From contig CAINOH010000009.1 of the NCBI GenBank assembly GCA_903851445.1, forward strand, positions 387,784-451,783: DNA of 64,000 bases. Direction: 5' to 3'. The notes under the pieces were generated by a model. It worked only from the letters and a program-made list of their open reading frames with translations, made no database searches and was not told where the DNA came from. Source of the DNA: an uncultured Microcaldota archaeon. GTDB taxonomy: Archaea; Micrarchaeota; Micrarchaeia; Norongarragalinales; CAINOH01. Position numbers and translations under genes: made by a program. The first letter of the stretch is position 1. Each line of letters begins with the position of its first letter. Of the stretch, positions 38,650 to 47,900 are shown piece after piece.

Positions 38650-39675
38650 TTGGACGGACATGAACATGAGCATAGTCATCCGCAAGAGCATCATCCGCAG
38701 TACCACAGCAGCTACGGCCACGCGGGAGGAAAGAAATTGTCGCCAGCGGCAATCTGCGCGATAGTGGCGTTCGTGTGCCTCGTAGTCGGTTATTTTGCGC
38801 ACGGAGCTTTGAACCCGGCAACTGCCTGCCCTGCAGGCAACTCGACGTCCGGCGTGTGCAGCGTGCCAACTGCAACATCCGGCCTTACTGCGGCACAGCT
38901 TGCGAAGCTTAAGACGGATATGAGTGATTACCTGACAACCGTTGTTGCAATAAACGGCGCGCCAGAAGGCGTGACTGTCGTGGTTAGGAACATCACCCAG
39001 GACGGCGGCATGTACAAGGCAGGCTACGACATAATGCAGAACGGCACAGTCGCGCAGTCCGGCTCAGGCTATGTCACTTTAGACGGCAAGCGCCTCTTCA
39101 TTGGAAGTTACATGGACCTTACCGTGCCTCTTGTGATGCCTACGCCGAAGCCCGCTGTCAGCATAAACGTCACCGGAAGGCCCTACAGGGGAGCGGACAA
39201 CGCAACAGTGACGATTGTGGAGTTCTCGGACTTCCAGTGCCCGTACTGCAAGGTGGCAGCGGCCAACCTCGACACGGTGTTTGCGAACTACAACGGTAGC
39301 GTAAAGTACTACCTGCTAGACTTCCCGCTCTCGTTCCACGTGAACGCGGAGAAGGCCTCGGAAGCTTTTGAGTGCGCGATGCTCCAGGACCAGAACAAGG
39401 GCTGGGCCATGTTCGACACGCTCTTCTCAAAAGGCTCGGGCGACGGCACCGGGCTTGCTGTAGCTGACCTGAAGGCCTACGCGCAGAACCTGTCGCTTGA
39501 CACGGCCAAGTTCAACAAGTGCCTTGACGAAAACCAGACTGCGGCAAAGGTCGCAGCTGACGAGGCGTACGGGGAATCCGTGGGCGTGTCCGGCACACCG
39601 ACCTTCTTCGTCAACGGCGTTGAGGCAGTCGGCGGCCCGGCGATGCAGTCCGCAGTAGAGGCAATACTGAAGTAG
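38650..39675 (+). CDS. Membrane-anchored DsbA-like thiol-disulfide oxidoreductase
   Basis: 341 residues from TTG 38650. His-rich cytoplasmic N-terminus (HEHEHSHPQEHHPQYH), one membrane helix (~33-52), a ~100-residue extracytoplasmic linker domain, then a DsbA/thioredoxin domain with FSDFQCPYCKVAAANLD (CPYC redox pair) and the cis-Pro loop GVSGTPTFFVNG. It likely forms or isomerises disulfides in exported proteins, of which the Cys-rich protein at 21597 could be one. Confidence 0.9.
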   Translation: MDGHEHEHSHPQEHHPQYHSSYGHAGGKKLSPAAICAIVAFVCLVVGYFAHGALNPATACPAGNSTSGVCSVPTATSGLTAAQLAKLKTDMSDYLTTVVAINGAPEGVTVVVRNITQDGGMYKAGYDIMQNGTVAQSGSGYVTLDGKRLFIGSYMDLTVPLVMPTPKPAVSINVTGRPYRGADNATVTIVEFSDFQCPYCKVAAANLDTVFANYNGSVKYYLLDFPLSFHVNAEKASEAFECAMLQDQNKGWAMFDTLFSKGSGDGTGLAVADLKAYAQNLSLDTAKFNKCLDENQTAAKVAADEAYGESVGVSGTPTFFVNGVEAVGGPAMQSAVEAILK

Positions 39676-39774
39676 GCGTTCCAGCCTATTTCCCCCTTTT
39701 TTCTTTTTCTTCTTCTTTTTATTTCCCAAACTCACTAATCTTGCTTACTCCTAACCGTAACCGGGTTTGATTCT

Positions 39775-40584
39775 ATGGATTCGATAACAATCCTTGTCCT
39801 TGGCCTTGTGCAGGGGATTACCGAGTGGGTGCCGATAAGCTCCAAGACGCAGGTGAGCCTCGCCTGGCTGAAGGTATTCAACGGCGACCCAAGCTCGCTT
39901 GTTCCCATACTCCTTTACGTGCACATAGGCACGCTCCTTGCGGCCATCATATACTTCCGCAAGGAACTCCTTGAAATAGCGCAGTCCAAGCTTAAGAGGC
40001 CCCTTGCAATCTCAACGTATTCCAAAGGCAAGGCCGGCTTCCTCCTGACTGCAGTCATCCTTACTGGAGTCATCGGCTTTCCGCTTCTTTACATTGAGAA
40101 AAAGTTCTTCCCAACTCTCGACTCCAGCGTCATCTTTGCCCTGATGGGCGCGGGGCTCGTGCTCACCGGCTTCTTACTCCTGAGCCAGAAAGGCGCGAAG
40201 GAGCGCAGAAAGGAGACCGTTACTTGGAAGGACGGCATACTCACAGGAGTGCTGCAGGGGCTGAGCGTGCTTCCCGGAGTGTCGCGATCGGGCACAAGCA
40301 CAACCGGCCTGATTTGGCGCGGCTTCTCAAGCGAGGACAGCTTCCACCTCAGTTTCCTTCTCAGCATCCCGACAGTAATCTGCGCCGAGCTCGTGTTCTA
40401 CCTAAACGGCGAGGTTGCCGCATTCCCAATCGCCGATGGCATCCTGCTTGCGGCATCAAGCTTCGTGTTCGGCTACCTTACGCTCGGCGCCTTGCTCAAG
40501 CTGATGAAGCGGTTCAACGTAGCATACGTGGCCATTGCAATGGGTTTGGTGATGGTTGCCGCGTGGATGCTTGGCGCAGGCTGA
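39775..40584 (+). CDS. uppP: Undecaprenyl-diphosphatase UppP (BacA family)
   Basis: 269 residues, 7-8 membrane helices. Signature GLVQGITEWVPISSKTQ and second motif LPGVSRSGTSTTGLIWRG hold the catalytic Glu, Ser and Arg of the family. The usual E-G at the first motif is Q-G here, as in several archaeal forms. It dephosphorylates polyprenyl diphosphate to recycle the lipid carrier made by UppS (36643). A T-rich stretch (39690-39720) separates it from the DsbA-like gene. Confidence 0.92.
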   Translation: MDSITILVLGLVQGITEWVPISSKTQVSLAWLKVFNGDPSSLVPILLYVHIGTLLAAIIYFRKELLEIAQSKLKRPLAISTYSKGKAGFLLTAVILTGVIGFPLLYIEKKFFPTLDSSVIFALMGAGLVLTGFLLLSQKGAKERRKETVTWKDGILTGVLQGLSVLPGVSRSGTSTTGLIWRGFSSEDSFHLSFLLSIPTVICAELVFYLNGEVAAFPIADGILLAASSFVFGYLTLGALLKLMKRFNVAYVAIAMGLVMVAAWMLGAG

Positions 40585-40621
40585 GCGACTTTAGCGCCGA
40601 AACGACAAGATGGTGTTCATT

Positions 40622-41206
40622 ATGCCCGCATTCTACCGCCTTGTTGACGGGACCATTGAAATCGACGGGGTCCGCATGCACCAGACCGCCAGGAAGACGC
40701 CAGTGCAGGACTCGCAGGACAAGGTTCGCGCGCTCGGAGTCACCGCAGGCAGCCGTGTCCTTGACGTATGCACCGGCCTTGGCTATTCGGCCATAGCATC
40801 CAGCCGGCGGGGCGCGAAAGTGACCACGCTCGAGGTCGACGGGAATGTTTTGGAGCTTGCAAAAACCAACAAGGACTCTGCAGAACTTTTCTCAAGCCCG
40901 AACATCGCAATCAAGATAGGCGACGCGTTCGAGTCCATCGACGGTTTTGGCGATGGTTCCTTCGACTTTGTCCTGCATGACCCGCCGCGCTTCTCCTTCG
41001 CAGGCGAACTCTACTCGCTGGCGTTCTACAGGAAGCTCTTCCGCGTCCTGCGCAGGGGCGGCAAGATGTTCCACTATACTGGAAACCCGGGAGCAAAAAG
41101 CGGGAAAAAGATGACCAAGGGATTCAAGCAGAGGTTAGTGGAAGCAGGCTTTGTTGGAGTCCAATGGCAAGAGGACTTGCAGGGTTTCCTGTGCAGGAAG
41201 CCCTGA
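40622..41206 (+). CDS. Predicted archaeal methyltransferase (COG2521-like)
   Basis: 194 residues from ATG 40622, 6 bases after GGTG; the ATG at 40610 would place that site inside the gene. Motif I is VLDVCTGLGYSAIASSRRGA, then VTTLEVDGNVLELA, and the substrate-side motif FVLHDPPRFSFAGELYS. D-P-P-R-F-S is typical for this archaeal methyltransferase group; substrate unknown, possibly RNA. It lies 37 bases after uppP. Confidence 0.82.
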   Translation: MPAFYRLVDGTIEIDGVRMHQTARKTPVQDSQDKVRALGVTAGSRVLDVCTGLGYSAIASSRRGAKVTTLEVDGNVLELAKTNKDSAELFSSPNIAIKIGDAFESIDGFGDGSFDFVLHDPPRFSFAGELYSLAFYRKLFRVLRRGGKMFHYTGNPGAKSGKKMTKGFKQRLVEAGFVGVQWQEDLQGFLCRKP

Positions 41207-41239
41207 TAGGAAACGGCCAGGACTGCAGTGTGCCTCTTC

Positions 41240-42349
41240 TTACTCAATCAGCTTCTTCTGCTTCTTTGAGTCCCGCTTTTCCTCGTCCTTAAGGTATATG
41301 TGATATGTTGTGAACGGAATCTCGATTCCCGCCTTGGCAAAGCCCTTGAGGATTTCCTCGCGCACCTCGCTTGCGACAAGCTCGGTCTCGAAGTAGTTGT
41401 TGACCTCGTACAGTGCCTTGAACTCGAGTGCGGAGTCGCCGAACTTCTCAAGCCGAACGACCGGTTCGCTCTTTGCAATCTTCGGGTCGCGTTTTTGAAC
41501 TGCATAGACCGCTTCCTTTATGACTTTCTTGACCTTCGCAACGTCCGAGCCGTACTTGACGCCCACAGTGACCGACGCGCCCTTCCAGTTGTTCTGGATT
41601 CCGCGCGAGAAGTTGACTATGCTCGTTGAGATGATCTTCTCATTGGGCACGAAATAGGTGTAGTTGCCGCGAGTCCGTATGCGCGTCATCCTCCAGCCTA
41701 TTTCCTCGACAAACCCCTTGACTACCGCGTTCTCGTCCTCGAGCGCGATGAACTCGCCGCCCCGGATTGGGTGGTCGGACAGGAGGTAGAAGCCCGCAAA
41801 GAAGCTTGAGAGCGTGCTCTGGAGGGCGAGGGCAACTGCCAGGCCGCCGATGCCAAGCGCGGTCACAAGCGGGGTGATTTCAATCCCGAATCGCTGGAGG
41901 ATGATGATGAGCGTAATCAGGTAAATGAGTATTCGGGAGAGCCAACGGAGAATCGGGATGATGTCCTTGTTTATCTTCAGCTGGGACTTGTACTTTGGGT
42001 CTACCGAGTACTCCTGCACGTACCACGCGATGACCGCGTTGACTATCCTTGACAAAAGGTGGCCCGTCCACAGTATGAGCACCGACTGGAACCAGAAGCC
42101 GAAGTCGTGGCCGTAGAACAGCGAGCTGCCCACAAGCGGGTCTATCATGAAGTAGAGTCCGAGAAGAATGCCCAGCATCCTGACCGGCTCCTCAAGAGCA
42201 TCTACGATGCGGTCGTCAAGGGTTGTCTTGGTCTTGAGTATGAACGGCTTTATGACCCGGTTGAGTATTACCAGGAACACTTCAGCTGCAACGACCAGGC
42301 CGATGAGTGGAAGAATAATGTTGAACAGGACGCCGATGTTCTCAAACAT
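41240..42349 (-). CDS. MscS-family mechanosensitive channel
   Basis: 369 residues from ATG 42349. Four or so N-terminal membrane helices, then the pore helix region TALGIGGLAVALALQSTLSSFFAGFYLLSDHPI, followed by the MscS beta domain GGEFIALEDENAVVKGFVEEIGWRMTRIRTRGNYTYFVPN. The C-terminal alpha/beta domain ends with a charged tail. It releases solutes on hypo-osmotic shock. Transcribed away from the thermosome gene. Confidence 0.93.
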   Translation of the reverse strand: MFENIGVLFNIILPLIGLVVAAEVFLVILNRVIKPFILKTKTTLDDRIVDALEEPVRMLGILLGLYFMIDPLVGSSLFYGHDFGFWFQSVLILWTGHLLSRIVNAVIAWYVQEYSVDPKYKSQLKINKDIIPILRWLSRILIYLITLIIILQRFGIEITPLVTALGIGGLAVALALQSTLSSFFAGFYLLSDHPIRGGEFIALEDENAVVKGFVEEIGWRMTRIRTRGNYTYFVPNEKIISTSIVNFSRGIQNNWKGASVTVGVKYGSDVAKVKKVIKEAVYAVQKRDPKIAKSEPVVRLEKFGDSALEFKALYEVNNYFETELVASEVREEILKGFAKAGIEIPFTTYHIYLKDEEKRDSKKQKKLIE

Positions 42350-42480
42350 CAAAAACCAACCCCTAAACTCAGAACGATTACTTGCCTATCCGGTAGGCTT
42401 TTTCCTCTATTAAATCGTCCGGTGCCCGCAAGTCCCGTAAGCCAATCTTTTTATTTTTTCTTCGCGCCTTATGCTATGCT

Positions 42481-42575
42481 TGTATTTAAGGGGCTATAGG
42501 CCTAAGCCGGCCAAAACCGGCCAAAACATAGACCTTTTTGTAAAATAACGGCATTTATTCGAGGTGGAACAGTAT
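42481..42575 (+). promoter_or_regulatory. Thermosome promoter and leader
   Basis: TGTATTTAAGGGG (42481-42493) is a TATA-like element. The expected leader contains TAGGCCTA, a tandem CCGGCCAAAA repeat able to pair as GCCGG/CCGGC, and GAGGTG 9 bases before the ATG. Such repeats close to the start could bind a heat-responsive regulator. A related string, CCTTTTTGTAAAA then ATTTATTC, recurs at 28071-28100. Confidence 0.45.
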
Positions 42576-44213
42576 ATGGCAAACATCCAACAGTCACAGG
42601 GTCCCCTTCCTGAGGGCAGCACACGCATACTCGGCAGGGACGCACAGCGCACCAACATCGCAGTGGCATATGCCGTTGCGCAGGCGATAAAATCAACCCT
42701 CGGCCCGCGGGGAATGGACAAGATGCTCGTTGACGAGATGGGCGACATCGTAATCACCAACGACGGCGCGACCATACTCAAGGAGATGAACGTCGAGCAC
42801 CCGGCAGCAAAGATGATGGTCGAGATTGCAAAGACCCAGGATGAGGAAGTCGGAGACGGTACCACAACCGCGGTAGTCATCGCAGGCGAGCTCTTCAAGA
42901 AGGCGGCAGAACTGATAGACCAGGACGTGCACTCGTCAATCATCATCCGCGGGTACAAGCACGCGGCAAGCGAGGCAATCAAGGTCCTTGACACCATAAG
43001 CGAGCCGGTCACCATCAAGGACACCACAAAGCTCGAGGAAATCGCCCAGATTTCGATGGGCTCCAAGGCAGTGAGCATGGGCGACGTGAACAAGCCCCTC
43101 GCAAAGCTCGTAGTCGAGGCGGTATCCAAGGTTGCGGACACCCACAACGGGAAGATTACCGTAGACAAGGACTTCATCAAGATTGAAAAGAAGCAGGGCG
43201 GCGAGGTAAGCGGCACATCGTTAATCAACGGCGTGCTCGTAGACAAGGAAATCGTGCACCCGGGAATGCCCAAGAAGGTCGAGAACGCAAAAATAGCCCT
43301 CATTGACACGGCACTCGAAATCGAGAAGACCGAGACCGACGCGCGCATCAACATCAACTCACCCGAGCAGATGACCGCGTTCCTCGCGCAGGAGGAGAAG
43401 ATGCTCCGCGAGATGGTGGACAAGGTCGCAAAGAGCGGAGCCAGCGTGCTCTTCTGCCAGAAGGGAATCGACGACGTGGCGCAGCACTTCCTATCAAAGA
43501 AGGGGATTATGGCCTGCAGGCGCGTCAAGAAGTCCGACATGGAGAAGCTCTCGCGCGCAACAGGCGGCAGGGTTGTAACCACGCTTGACGACCTTTCCGC
43601 ATCCGACCTCGGAAAGGCAGGAAACGTAGAGGAGCGCAAGATTTCAGGCGAGCAGATGACTTTCGTCGAGAACTGCAAGGAGCCCAAGGCAGTCACAATA
43701 CTGATCCGCGGAGGCACCTCGCACGTGGTTGACGAGGCCGAACGCGCGTTTGTGGACGCAATCGGCGCGGTAAGCGCTGCTATGATTGACGGAAAGTACG
43801 TCTACGGCGGAGGGAGCGCGGAGATGGAGCTCTCGCTTGCACTCAAGAAGAAAGCCATGACAATCGGGGGCCGCGAGCAGCTCGCAATCGAGGCTTTTGC
43901 AGAGGCGCTTGAGGTCATACCGCGCACGCTTGCAGAAAGCTGCGGCCTTGACCCGATTGACACCATCGTTGACCTTCGCAGCAAGCACGAGAAGGGCGGC
44001 AAGAGCATCGGAGTGGACGTCAACGCCACCAAGGTCGCTGACATGAAGCCCCTGCTAGTAATCGAGCCGATGCGCGTCAAGCGCCAGGCGCTCCAGTCCG
44101 CAAGCGAAGTCTGCGAGATGATACTGCGCATCGACGACATCATCGCAAGCCGCGGAAAGCCCCAGATGCCGCAAGGCGGCCCGGGCGGCATGGGAATGGG
44201 CGACATGGACTAA
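42576..44213 (+). CDS. Thermosome subunit (group II chaperonin)
   Basis: 545 residues from ATG 42576. Hallmarks: [32 protein letters not shown], the ATP-binding [14 protein letters not shown], and the C-terminal Gly/Met-rich tail ending [12 protein letters not shown]. It refolds proteins inside an eight- or nine-fold double ring. Only one subunit is seen in this window. It is followed by a clear hairpin/T-tract terminator. Confidence 0.97.
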   Translation: MANIQQSQGPLPEGSTRILGRDAQRTNIAVAYAVAQAIKSTLGPRGMDKMLVDEMGDIVITNDGATILKEMNVEHPAAKMMVEIAKTQDEEVGDGTTTAVVIAGELFKKAAELIDQDVHSSIIIRGYKHAASEAIKVLDTISEPVTIKDTTKLEEIAQISMGSKAVSMGDVNKPLAKLVVEAVSKVADTHNGKITVDKDFIKIEKKQGGEVSGTSLINGVLVDKEIVHPGMPKKVENAKIALIDTALEIEKTETDARININSPEQMTAFLAQEEKMLREMVDKVAKSGASVLFCQKGIDDVAQHFLSKKGIMACRRVKKSDMEKLSRATGGRVVTTLDDLSASDLGKAGNVEERKISGEQMTFVENCKEPKAVTILIRGGTSHVVDEAERAFVDAIGAVSAAMIDGKYVYGGGSAEMELSLALKKKAMTIGGREQLAIEAFAEALEVIPRTLAESCGLDPIDTIVDLRSKHEKGGKSIGVDVNATKVADMKPLLVIEPMRVKRQALQSASEVCEMILRIDDIIASRGKPQMPQGGPGGMGMGDMD

Positions 44214-44232
44214 AAGGCCTAGCGCCTTTTTT
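44212..44232 (+). terminator. Hairpin plus T-run terminator after the thermosome gene
   Basis: AAAAGGC (44212-44218) and GCCTTTT (44224-44230) pair over a 5-base loop and are followed by further T residues; several more oligo-T runs extend to about 44290. It overlaps the stop codon. This resembles an intrinsic terminator more than most archaeal ends in the window. Confidence 0.65.
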
Positions 44233-44368
44233 CATCCATTTTCTTCTTTTCATTTTTTTCGATTTTTTTTCTTCGAATCTTTTTTTTCGGGTTTGCCAGA
44301 TTTTTCAATCTCCCGATTCCATCTGTTTTTTATTCCGCCCCTGAGTTCTCCCTACGGGGGTAGTTTCC

Positions 44369-44947
44369 ATGCAAACAGTCACCTATTCAGTGCTCTGGTC
44401 GGACAAAGCGTCCAGGCTCGAGCTTTTCGTGCGCCTAGTTTATGGACTCCCGTTCGCAGTCATAATGTTCGTGCTCTTTCACATCTTAGGCCTGTTCACT
44501 CTCGCCCTGCCATTTGTCGCCCAGGCCTTGACCATACTGGTTTCGCGAAGGCGCAGCGAGTCAATAGCGCGCTTCTTCCACCGTTACTACCTTGACTACA
44601 TCTTCCAGTACTTCGCATACTACCTTTTGCTTACTGACGAGCGGCCGGCAATAGTGCCCGGCGACCCGATGCGCAGGGTCAAGGTGTACTACTCGTTCAA
44701 GCCCCTTGCCTTGAGGCGCGAGCTTTTCGTGCGCATCCTCTACGCAATAGCATTCCAGGTAATCGGTGCGATAATCGGCGTGGTCGCGTTCGTTTCGCTT
44801 GCGGTGCAGGCGGTAATAGTGCTATTTACCGGACGGCGCAACAGGACCATCTGGGAGTTCGAGTATATGTACGGAAGGTTCCTTACGTCCTACTCGTACT
44901 ACCTTGGCCTAGAGACCGACGAGCGGCCGCCGTTGCTTCCGCACTAA
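44369..44947 (+). CDS. Membrane protein with two DUF4389 repeats
   Basis: 192 residues. Two homologous halves: each has R-x-E-L-F-V-R followed by a membrane hairpin and the ending Y-x-x-x-x-T-D-E-R-P (YYLLLTDERPAIVPGDP and YYLGLETDERPPLLPH). This is the DUF4389 pattern, normally found once or twice per protein. Function unknown. An upstream TTTTTATTCC may be the promoter. The internal duplication is plain on inspection. Confidence 0.85.
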   Translation: MQTVTYSVLWSDKASRLELFVRLVYGLPFAVIMFVLFHILGLFTLALPFVAQALTILVSRRRSESIARFFHRYYLDYIFQYFAYYLLLTDERPAIVPGDPMRRVKVYYSFKPLALRRELFVRILYAIAFQVIGAIIGVVAFVSLAVQAVIVLFTGRRNRTIWEFEYMYGRFLTSYSYYLGLETDERPPLLPH

Positions 44948-44950
44948 GAA

Positions 44951-45730
44951 TTACGGTTCCAGGAAAGAGAATTTCTCCGGGTTCCTTGCGAAGCTGTCGT
45001 AGATTACCGAGACCTTGTCAAGCCGGAGGCTGATTGTCGGCGAGTAGTCCTTTGCCTTGATTTTTGAAAGCGGCGGCAGTTCGGCAAACCTCTCGTTTGC
45101 AACCGTCTTCTCGCCCGCAAGCTCAAAATAGGGCGCGCCGGCCATCTTCCCAACAGGGCCGTAGAGGCTCTTGAACTTCCACTCAACGATGTTGTTCGTG
45201 ACGAGCACGCGCTTTGTCGGGTTAATCATGACGTGGCCGTAGTCCGGCGGCACGAACACCCTGTCGCCTGCAACGGCCTCGATGAGGATTGCGTCCTGTA
45301 TGCGGTCGTCAACGTCCTTTCCGGCAATCCTCCTGCGCTTGAAAATAAGGAAGTGCGCTGCGCCGTACATCACCTCGTAAAGCTCCGGAAAGCTCACGCC
45401 CTTTCGCGAAAGCTCGTGGTAGTGCCCGACAGTCTTTACATACTCCTTGCCAAGCATTGCAGGCGGGATTACCGTCACGTCGTAGCGCCTGCGGTACTTT
45501 GAAAGCGTCCTCTCATCCTCCGCCTTGTGCACGTTGCGGTGCATGTAGTAGAGAACCTTCGACTTTTCCGCCTCGCTTGCAAGCGCGGCCCTTGCATAGT
45601 TCGCATCCGCAAGCACTTCCGCCATGTCCCCAACAGTGCGGACGGCGGGTTCGAGTCTTTCGCCTTCGACTGTGAGCCAGTTTTCCCGTTCGTCCCATTC
45701 CATCGGCAGCGAGCCGTTCCGTATCTTCAT
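44951..45730 (-). CDS. Glucose-6-phosphate isomerase, archaeal cupin type
   Basis: 259 residues from ATG 45730; more upstream starts overlap the tRNA-Arg region. Cupin motif 1: KTVGHYHELSRKGVSFPELYEVMYGAAHFLI, with the two His and Glu that bind metal. Motif 2: VPPDYGHVMINPTKRVL. It interconverts glucose-6-phosphate and fructose-6-phosphate. With dPGM (35315) and PEP carboxylase (59728) it indicates a gluconeogenic/glycolytic core. The ~70-residue C-terminal part is longer than in short cupin PGIs. Confidence 0.9.
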   Translation of the reverse strand: MKIRNGSLPMEWDERENWLTVEGERLEPAVRTVGDMAEVLADANYARAALASEAEKSKVLYYMHRNVHKAEDERTLSKYRRRYDVTVIPPAMLGKEYVKTVGHYHELSRKGVSFPELYEVMYGAAHFLIFKRRRIAGKDVDDRIQDAILIEAVAGDRVFVPPDYGHVMINPTKRVLVTNNIVEWKFKSLYGPVGKMAGAPYFELAGEKTVANERFAELPPLSKIKAKDYSPTISLRLDKVSVIYDSFARNPEKFSFLEP

Positions 45731-45798
45731 AGTGCACAACCTTAGTAGCAAAGCGAAGCGGCGAATAAAACGTTTTTGAATCGGTTGGGTAAGATGAG

Positions 45799-45873
45799 CG
45801 GGCCCGGTGGGATTTGGACCCACGACCTACGGCTTAGAAGGCAGTCGCTCTGTCCAGGCTGAGCTACGGGCCC
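45799..45873 (-). tRNA. tRNA-Arg(TCT) with unusual bases
   Basis: Minus strand: acceptor GGGCCCG/CGGGCCC, discriminator G; D stem GCTC/GAGC; anticodon loop CTTCTAA, anticodon TCT; T stem GTGGG/CCCAC. Two oddities: the anticodon stem ACTGC/GCCGT has a T-C mismatch at 29-41, and the T loop reads TCCAAAT, with C instead of the nearly invariant T at position 55. No intron. It is 75 nt. Confidence 0.9.
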
Positions 45874-45994
45874 TTTTTGGTAAATTGATATTCCGCTTCA
45901 GGCTTATATTTGCGATTTGTCCGGCAGGCTGCGGCGCCGCAATTCAATTAGAAGGAAAATAAAGCTTGCCACCCAGAATTATTACGCTGATTTT

Positions 45995-46067
45995 GGGGGA
46001 TTGGGGTAGCCTGGCATCCTACCAGGTTCGGGACCTGGTGACCTGAGTTCGAATCTCAGATCCCCCA
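45995..46067 (+). tRNA. tRNA-Pro(CGG)
   Basis: Acceptor GGGGGAT/ATCCCCC with discriminator A; anticodon stem CCAGG/CCTGG with loop TTCGGGA, anticodon CGG; T arm CTGAG-TTCGAAT-CTCAG. 73 nt, no intron. D and T arms are the same as in tRNA-Pro(GGG) at 20194, so the pair arose by duplication or strong conservation. Confidence 0.96.
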
Positions 46068-46102
46068 CTATCATTTTAATCGGCATTCACTGGTGTAATA
46101 CT

Positions 46103-47404
46103 ATGGCAATGCGCTCGCACTATGCAAAACAGGTCACTCCCGAGATGGATGGAAAGCAGGTCCAGCTTGCAGGCTGGGTGCACGAAATCCGCGACCTTGG
46201 CGGGCTCAAGTTCATCCTCCTGCGCGACAAGACCGGGATAGTCCAGCTTACCATAAAGAAAAAGGAAGTCGACCCCGCGCTAGTAGGGATTGTTGAAAAA
46301 TTCGTCAAGGAAGTCAGCATACTCTGCACCGGAACCGTGAAGGCATCCAAGATTGCGCCGCGCGGGTTTGAGATTATTCCCAAGGAAATAACCGTGGTGG
46401 GCGAAGTCCACGGCACCGTGCCGTTCGAAGTCACGGGCAAGGTCCCTGCTGACCTGGACGTGCGGCTTGACAAGCGCTTCATCGACCTGCGCCGCATCGA
46501 GACTACTGCAGTATTCAAAATCAGGAGCCAGGCAATGCGCGGTTTCCGCGAGAAGCTCGACGAGCTGGAGTTCCAGGAAATCACCCCGACTTGCCTCGTG
46601 TCCTCAAGCACCGAGGGCGGCACCGACCTTTTTCCCGTAGTATATTTTGATAAGGAGGCCTTCCTTGCGCAGAGCCCCCAGCTTTACAAGCAGATTGCGG
46701 TAATGGGCGGTATGGACAAAGTCTACATGATAACGCCCGTTTTCCGCGCAGAGAAGCACAACACCCAGTTCCACCTGAACGAGATAACGCAGATGGACAT
46801 CGAGATGGGCTTTGCAACCCACGACGAGGCAATCAGCGTCCTTGAGCAGGTGTTCATCAACATACTCAAGCGCGTCACCGAGCATTGTGGCGAGGAGCTC
46901 GAGCTTCTGGGCTCGAAGATAACCGTCCCAAAGTCAGTCCCGCGCTTTACCTACTCGCAAATAGTGGACAAGTTGAACGCCAAGGGCTACCCGATTGCCT
47001 GGGGAGATGACTTTTCCAAGGAGCAGGAAAAGGAGATGCCAGCACTCCTCGGCTCGGAAGCGTTCTTCATCACCGAGTGGCCAACCGCAATCCGCGCGTT
47101 CTACTCGATGCCGCACCCGGACAAGCCCGAAATATGCTACGCTTTTGACCTGATGTACAAGGGAGTCGAGCTCTCGTCAGGAGCGCAGCGCATCCACCAG
47201 CCCGACCTTCTAATCAAGCAGCTCAAGGCAAAGGGCCTGCGGCCGTCCGCGTTCGAAGCCTACATCGACGCGTTCCGCTACGGCTCAATACCCCACGCGG
47301 GCTGGTCAATCGGCGCCGAGCGGCTTACGATGAAGCTTGCAAACCGCGACAACATCCGCGAGTGCGCAATGTTCCCGCGCGACAGGCACAGGCTGACGCC
47401 CTGA
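46103..47404 (+). CDS. aspS: Aspartyl-tRNA synthetase (class II)
   Basis: 433 residues. The N-terminal OB domain VQLAGWVHEIRDLGGLKFILLRDKTGIVQLT binds the anticodon. Motif 2 FRAEKHNTQFHLNEITQMDIEMGF and motif 3 GWSIGAERLTMKLANRDNIRECAMFPRDRHRLTP are intact. Length is that of the archaeal type without the bacterial insertion domain, which can be non-discriminating (also charging tRNA-Asn); this is not decided by eye. GGTG precedes the ATG. Confidence 0.96.
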   Translation: MAMRSHYAKQVTPEMDGKQVQLAGWVHEIRDLGGLKFILLRDKTGIVQLTIKKKEVDPALVGIVEKFVKEVSILCTGTVKASKIAPRGFEIIPKEITVVGEVHGTVPFEVTGKVPADLDVRLDKRFIDLRRIETTAVFKIRSQAMRGFREKLDELEFQEITPTCLVSSSTEGGTDLFPVVYFDKEAFLAQSPQLYKQIAVMGGMDKVYMITPVFRAEKHNTQFHLNEITQMDIEMGFATHDEAISVLEQVFINILKRVTEHCGEELELLGSKITVPKSVPRFTYSQIVDKLNAKGYPIAWGDDFSKEQEKEMPALLGSEAFFITEWPTAIRAFYSMPHPDKPEICYAFDLMYKGVELSSGAQRIHQPDLLIKQLKAKGLRPSAFEAYIDAFRYGSIPHAGWSIGAERLTMKLANRDNIRECAMFPRDRHRLTP

Positions 47405-47423
47405 TTATTGCGAATGATGCCAG

Positions 47424-47879
47424 ATGGTTTTCAAGAAAGAGACGCTGCTGTCCGTGCAAAACCCCGTGTTTGGTCCGGTAACTGTCGTGTCCAAACGCAT
47501 AGATACGTCCAGCCACAGCGCTTCCAATGACCGGTGCATCGCACTTTTGGACGGCAAGCGAAAGCAGCTTGGAAACGTGGTTTACAACGTCCGCCCGGAC
47601 CATATTTACATATACAACATAGGTGCAAGCCAAAAGAAAGCCGGCGTGGGCGGCGCCATAAGCGCAATAATTGCGCACTATGAGAAAAAGCCGGTCGAGT
47701 TGGTCGCCGAGTCGGAGCTGAACCGCAAGATTTTCGGGCACATGGGTTTCAAGTACCTTGAAACCGTGCAACTTAAGGGACGAAAAGGCTATAGGATGCG
47801 CCTGCCCCTAGATTCCGGTTTGGAACTTCGGGATATTGAGCGCAAGCTTTCCAAGATGGGCATTCCTAAAGCGGATTGA
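47424..47879 (+). CDS. GNAT-like acetyltransferase-fold protein
   Basis: 151 residues. HIYIYNIGASQKKAGVGGAISAIIAHYEKK resembles the acetyl-CoA-binding region of GNAT proteins (a V/I strand then G-x-G-G-A followed by helix). ESELNRKIFGHMGFKYLETVQLKGRKGYRMRLPL matches the typical C-terminal N-x-x-x-x-x-x-Y/M-x-x-x-GF segment. The first third is not clearly alignable. Substrate unknown. It begins 19 bases after aspS. Confidence 0.6.
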   Translation: MVFKKETLLSVQNPVFGPVTVVSKRIDTSSHSASNDRCIALLDGKRKQLGNVVYNVRPDHIYIYNIGASQKKAGVGGAISAIIAHYEKKPVELVAESELNRKIFGHMGFKYLETVQLKGRKGYRMRLPLDSGLELRDIERKLSKMGIPKAD

Positions 47880-47900
47880 TTTGGCAGGTGCTTTCTTTCT

